Assembly: GCA_938008425.1 (NCBI GenBank)
Contig: CALLKH010000378.1
Coordinates: forward strand, 1 to 6,999
Length of the DNA stretch: 6,999 nucleotides
Source: an uncultured Planctomycetaceae bacterium
Lineage (GTDB): Bacteria > Planctomycetota > Phycisphaerae > UBA1845 > UTPLA1
Reading direction: 5' to 3'
Below are positions 5,163 to 6,999 of this stretch, one piece after another. The first letter of the stretch is position 1; every line of letters begins with the position of its first letter. A program made the translations under genes and the position numbers. The notes beneath the pieces are model-generated. The model worked only from the letters and a program-made list of their open reading frames with translations. It did not search any database and had not been told where the DNA came from.

Positions 5163-5828
5163 TCAGGCCGGCGCCCGTTCGGCCAGGATCTTTCCGGCGG
5201 CGGCAAGTGCCAGAGTTACGGCATCTCCGTCGGCCTGGACCGTGATCGATTGCGCCGCGCCGTCCACCGCGAGAACTTTCACGCGGGCGCCGGGCTTGAG
5301 GCCGTGCTTCGCGACGAACAGCAGAAACGGCTCGTCCTGATCGGCGATGCGGGCGATGCGCACGTTTGCGCCGGCGCCGCAATCCGAGAGCGGCTTGCCG
5401 CGCGGCTCGCGGACGCAGCCGTCGGCGTCGGGAATCGGGTCACCGTGCGGGTCGACGGAGGGGTGGCCAAGCAGTGCGTCCAGCGCTTCGAGCACAACGG
5501 GTGAAATCGCGTGCTCCAGGCGCTCGGCCTCGGCGTGGACGATCGACCAGTCGAGACGCAGCACTTCAACGAGAAACGTCTCGACGACGCGGTGGCGGCG
5601 GAGAATATCGACGGCCGCACGGGTGCCCTTCGCGGTCAGCGTGACGCCGCCAAATCGCTCGTATTTCGCCAGCTTGGCTTGTGCGAGTTTCTTGACCATG
5701 GTCGTGGCGGTGCCCGTGGTGACGCCGACGATGGTGCCGAGCCGGGTCATGCCGGCCTCGCCGGTGGGGGACTCGCGGCAGAGCTGATAGATCGCCTTCA
5801 AATAGTTTTCGACGGTTTCAGTCGCCAC
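5163..5828 (-). CDS. DtxR/MntR-family metal-dependent transcriptional repressor
   Basis: A 221-residue cytoplasmic DNA-binding regulator that should repress metal uptake genes when loaded with Mn2+ or Fe2+. An N-terminal winged helix (about 1-70, ENYLKAIYQL and a VTTGTATTMVKKLAQ recognition region) is followed by the dimerisation/metal domain (about 72-135, ending DPHGDPIP) and a C-terminal FeoA/SH3-like domain (about 145-218). Metal ligands align well by family knowledge: H79, E83, H98, E102, E105 and H106. Glutamate at 102, where iron-type DtxR has cysteine, is the state seen in manganese-sensing MntR. The N-terminal ligand (Met10 in DtxR, Asp8 in MntR) appears to be N8, which is unusual. 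The GTG start has GGAGA seven bases upstream. It is divergent from the outer-membrane protein gene, with a shared dyad-symmetric promoter region, so autoregulation and control of that gene are likely. Confidence 0.9.
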   Translation of the reverse strand: MATETVENYLKAIYQLCRESPTGEAGMTRLGTIVGVTTGTATTMVKKLAQAKLAKYERFGGVTLTAKGTRAAVDILRRHRVVETFLVEVLRLDWSIVHAEAERLEHAISPVVLEALDALLGHPSVDPHGDPIPDADGCVREPRGKPLSDCGAGANVRIARIADQDEPFLLFVAKHGLKPGARVKVLAVDGAAQSITVQADGDAVTLALAAAGKILAERAPA

Positions 5829-5846
5829 GGTTCTCTCCGTAATCTC

Positions 5847-5858
5847 TCATCATGATGA
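5847..5858. other. 12-bp perfect palindrome in the regulator's leader
   Basis: TCATCATGATGA reads the same on both strands and lies 18 bases before the regulator's GTG, just upstream of its ribosome site. It could be a small operator or simply chance. Its sequence does not match the promoter-region dyad. Confidence 0.25.
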
Positions 5859-5910
5859 CGTTTTAGAGCCCGGCTGACCAGCTTTCGGTGCTGGGGTGCC
5901 GCAGAGTTTG

Positions 5911-5941
5911 CCGGCTGTCGGCCGGGGATTTTTTCCCGGCC
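5911..5941 (-). other. Hairpin with competing fold in the regulator's mRNA leader
   Basis: GGCCGGG (5920-5926) and CCCGGCC (5935-5941) form a perfect seven-pair stem around an eight-base loop containing six T (six A in the regulator's mRNA). The segment 5921-5925 can instead pair with CCGGC at 5911-5915, so two folds exclude each other. It falls in the leader predicted from the promoter at 5959-5987, about 85-115 bases before the GTG. No U-run follows, so it is not a standard terminator. Confidence 0.35.
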
Positions 5942-5946
5942 AACTC

Positions 5947-5990
5947 TTGACTTTGTAAACTATAACCTTCATAGTTTGATTAGTCAAACT
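5947..5990. promoter_or_regulatory. Interleaved divergent promoters within a dyad-symmetric, probable DtxR-type operator
   Basis: On the minus strand TTGACT (5987-5982), 17 bases, TATAGT (5964-5959) make a near-consensus sigma70 promoter for the metal regulator. On the plus strand TTGACT (5947-5952), 17 bases, CATAGT (5970-5975) make a weaker promoter for the barrel protein. Bases 5947-5987 form one 41-bp dyad: TTGACT, four bases, AAACTAT, seven bases, ATAGTTT, four bases, AGTCAA. Within it and just beyond, AGTTTGA-TTAG-TCAAACT (5973-5990) is a perfect inverted repeat like those bound by DtxR-family repressors, covering the regulator's -35 and the barrel's -10 end. One bound dimer pair could shut both genes. 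Confidence 0.65.
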
Positions 5991-6036
5991 TTTTGCGGCC
6001 GAACTCCCCGAAGGCGGCGGCTGCCGGAGATGGCGC

Positions 6037-6987
6037 GTGACGAATCGAGATCAGCCGGGCGAATGGGTCCGAATTGCATGTGCGCTGGTCATTTTCGCCG
6101 GTTGTTCGCCGGCGCTTGCCCAGAGCGGCGACGCGTCGACGTCGGCGCCCGCCGAAGCCGACGAGTCGGATGCGACGAAGGAGAATGGCGAGGATGCCGA
6201 GACTTCGACGCAGGCGGACGACTGGTGGACGCCGGCCAAGCTCGACGGGCCGCTCGTCACCGATCGACCGGACTTTACCGAGTGCGCCGTCACGGTTCCG
6301 CGGGGGCATCTGCAACTCGAAGCCGGCTATACCTATTCCTATGACCGCGAGCATCATGTGACCAACCGCACGCACACCGCGCCCGAGTTGCTGCTGCGCG
6401 TCGGTCTGATTGACGACGTCGAACTTCGCATCGGATGGGCGGGGTATTCCTGGGTGAACCAGCGGACGCCGGGTGAAACGCAGGCCGGCCGTCCGGTGAT
6501 GCTGGAGGACTGGTCGCAGGGCGGGGCGGATCAGTACATCGGCGTGAAATGGAAACTCTTCGATGAAGAGGGTCTTCGGCCGGACTTCGCGATCATTCCC
6601 GGCATGTTTGTTCCAACCGGCGGCAACGGTTTTTCGTCGGGCGATGTGGATCCGGAGATCAAGCTGGCGTGGGGCTACACGCTCACCGATCGACTCGGAC
6701 TGGCGGGCAATCTGAATTTCGCCACGCCGACCGAGGACGGCCATCGGTTCTTTCAAACCGGCGCGTCAGTCTCGCTCGCCTACGCGCTGACCGACACCGT
6801 CGGGGCGTTCGCGGAGTACTTCGGCATTTACCCGAATGCCAGCGGCACCGACTGCGCCCACACGATGAACGGCGGCCTGACCTGGCAACTGACGCCCAAC
6901 TTTCAACTCGACTGGCGCGCGGGCGTCGGTTTGAACGAAGAAGCCGACGACTTTTTCACGGGCGACGGGTTTTCGATTCGATACTAA
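6037..6987 (+). CDS. Outer-membrane beta-barrel protein, phenol MetA-pathway transporter-like family
   Basis: A complete 316-residue exported protein. A hydrophobic signal segment at about 11-27 ends in ALA-Q, giving signal peptidase I cleavage near residue 28. A disordered acidic stretch follows (29-62). From GPLVTDRPDFTECAVTVPRGHLQLEAGYTYSYD (71-103) the sequence is alternating amphipathic strands, matching the 'DRPDFTE...VP.G..QLE.GY.Y' signature of the family annotated as 'putative MetA-pathway of phenol degradation' (PF13557-like). It ends in FSIRY, a terminal aromatic residue typical of barrel insertion. Despite the family name, most members are uncharacterised barrels and a phenol role is not implied. 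The GTG start has GGAGA six bases upstream. Divergence from a metal-sensing repressor across a shared operator suggests regulation by Mn or Fe and perhaps metal or siderophore passage, which is inference. Confidence 0.82.
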   Translation: MTNRDQPGEWVRIACALVIFAGCSPALAQSGDASTSAPAEADESDATKENGEDAETSTQADDWWTPAKLDGPLVTDRPDFTECAVTVPRGHLQLEAGYTYSYDREHHVTNRTHTAPELLLRVGLIDDVELRIGWAGYSWVNQRTPGETQAGRPVMLEDWSQGGADQYIGVKWKLFDEEGLRPDFAIIPGMFVPTGGNGFSSGDVDPEIKLAWGYTLTDRLGLAGNLNFATPTEDGHRFFQTGASVSLAYALTDTVGAFAEYFGIYPNASGTDCAHTMNGGLTWQLTPNFQLDWRAGVGLNEEADDFFTGDGFSIRY

Positions 6988-6999
6988 GAGAATGACCGC

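Noticed and set aside
4577..5206. 209-codon minus-strand open frame
   Set aside because: Antisense shadow of the selenoprotein gene; arginine/proline-rich and without motifs.
6094..6105. Lipobox (FAGC) in the barrel protein signal peptide
   Set aside because: The residue three before the cysteine is Phe, an ALA-Q signal peptidase I site follows a few residues later, and this barrel family is not known as lipoproteins.
5980..6756. 258-codon minus-strand open frame
   Set aside because: Antisense to the beta-barrel gene, which has a signal peptide, family signature and good ribosome site.

Overview
The window is GC-rich bacterial DNA, most likely from a planctomycete of the Phycisphaerae type. 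That is inferred from overall style: short membrane proteins ending in a 'CxxCxxxLRGLxxxxCPxCG' zinc ribbon, GTG/TTG starts, large numbers of proteins without a recognised family, and degenerate tandem repeats between genes. No rRNA or housekeeping marker is present to prove the taxonomy.

Layout. Left part (1-2424): a DUF6197-like protein on the + strand (260-721) meets, tail to tail, a minus-strand pair of related two-helix/zinc-ribbon membrane proteins (1579 to 716), preceded by a 273-residue two-helix membrane protein (2424 to 1603). Centre (2540-4150): a complete PLP-dependent cystathionine gamma-synthase/lyase on the minus strand (3810 to 2644), with a three-unit 43-bp tandem repeat running over its stop codon and a composite repeat block (seven 8-bp units, four 37-bp units) just upstream of its likely promoter. 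The upstream block is bracketed by a perfect 12-bp direct repeat.

Right part (4414-6999): the most interesting gene is a carboxymuconolactone decarboxylase/AhpD-like protein (4583-5161) whose reading frame carries an in-frame TGA exactly where the second cysteine of the redox CxxC motif belongs (C-P-F-TGA). A perfect 7-bp hairpin with a G at the first position of its loop begins 11 bases after the TGA. This is the layout of a bacterial selenocysteine insertion element, so the gene is read here as a full-length CxxU selenoprotein, not two genes or a pseudogene. It converges, one base apart, with a DtxR/MntR-family metal-dependent repressor (5828 to 5163). That repressor is divergent from an outer-membrane beta-barrel protein (6037-6987). 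Between these two lies a 41-bp dyad-symmetric element containing two interleaved sigma70-type promoters and a perfect DtxR-like palindrome.

How they may work together: the repressor probably autoregulates and controls the divergent barrel in response to Mn2+ or Fe2+, suggesting the barrel takes part in metal traffic across the outer membrane. The selenoprotein would be a thiol/peroxide redox enzyme. Its link to the metal regulon is positional only. No selA, selB, selC or selD is in the window.
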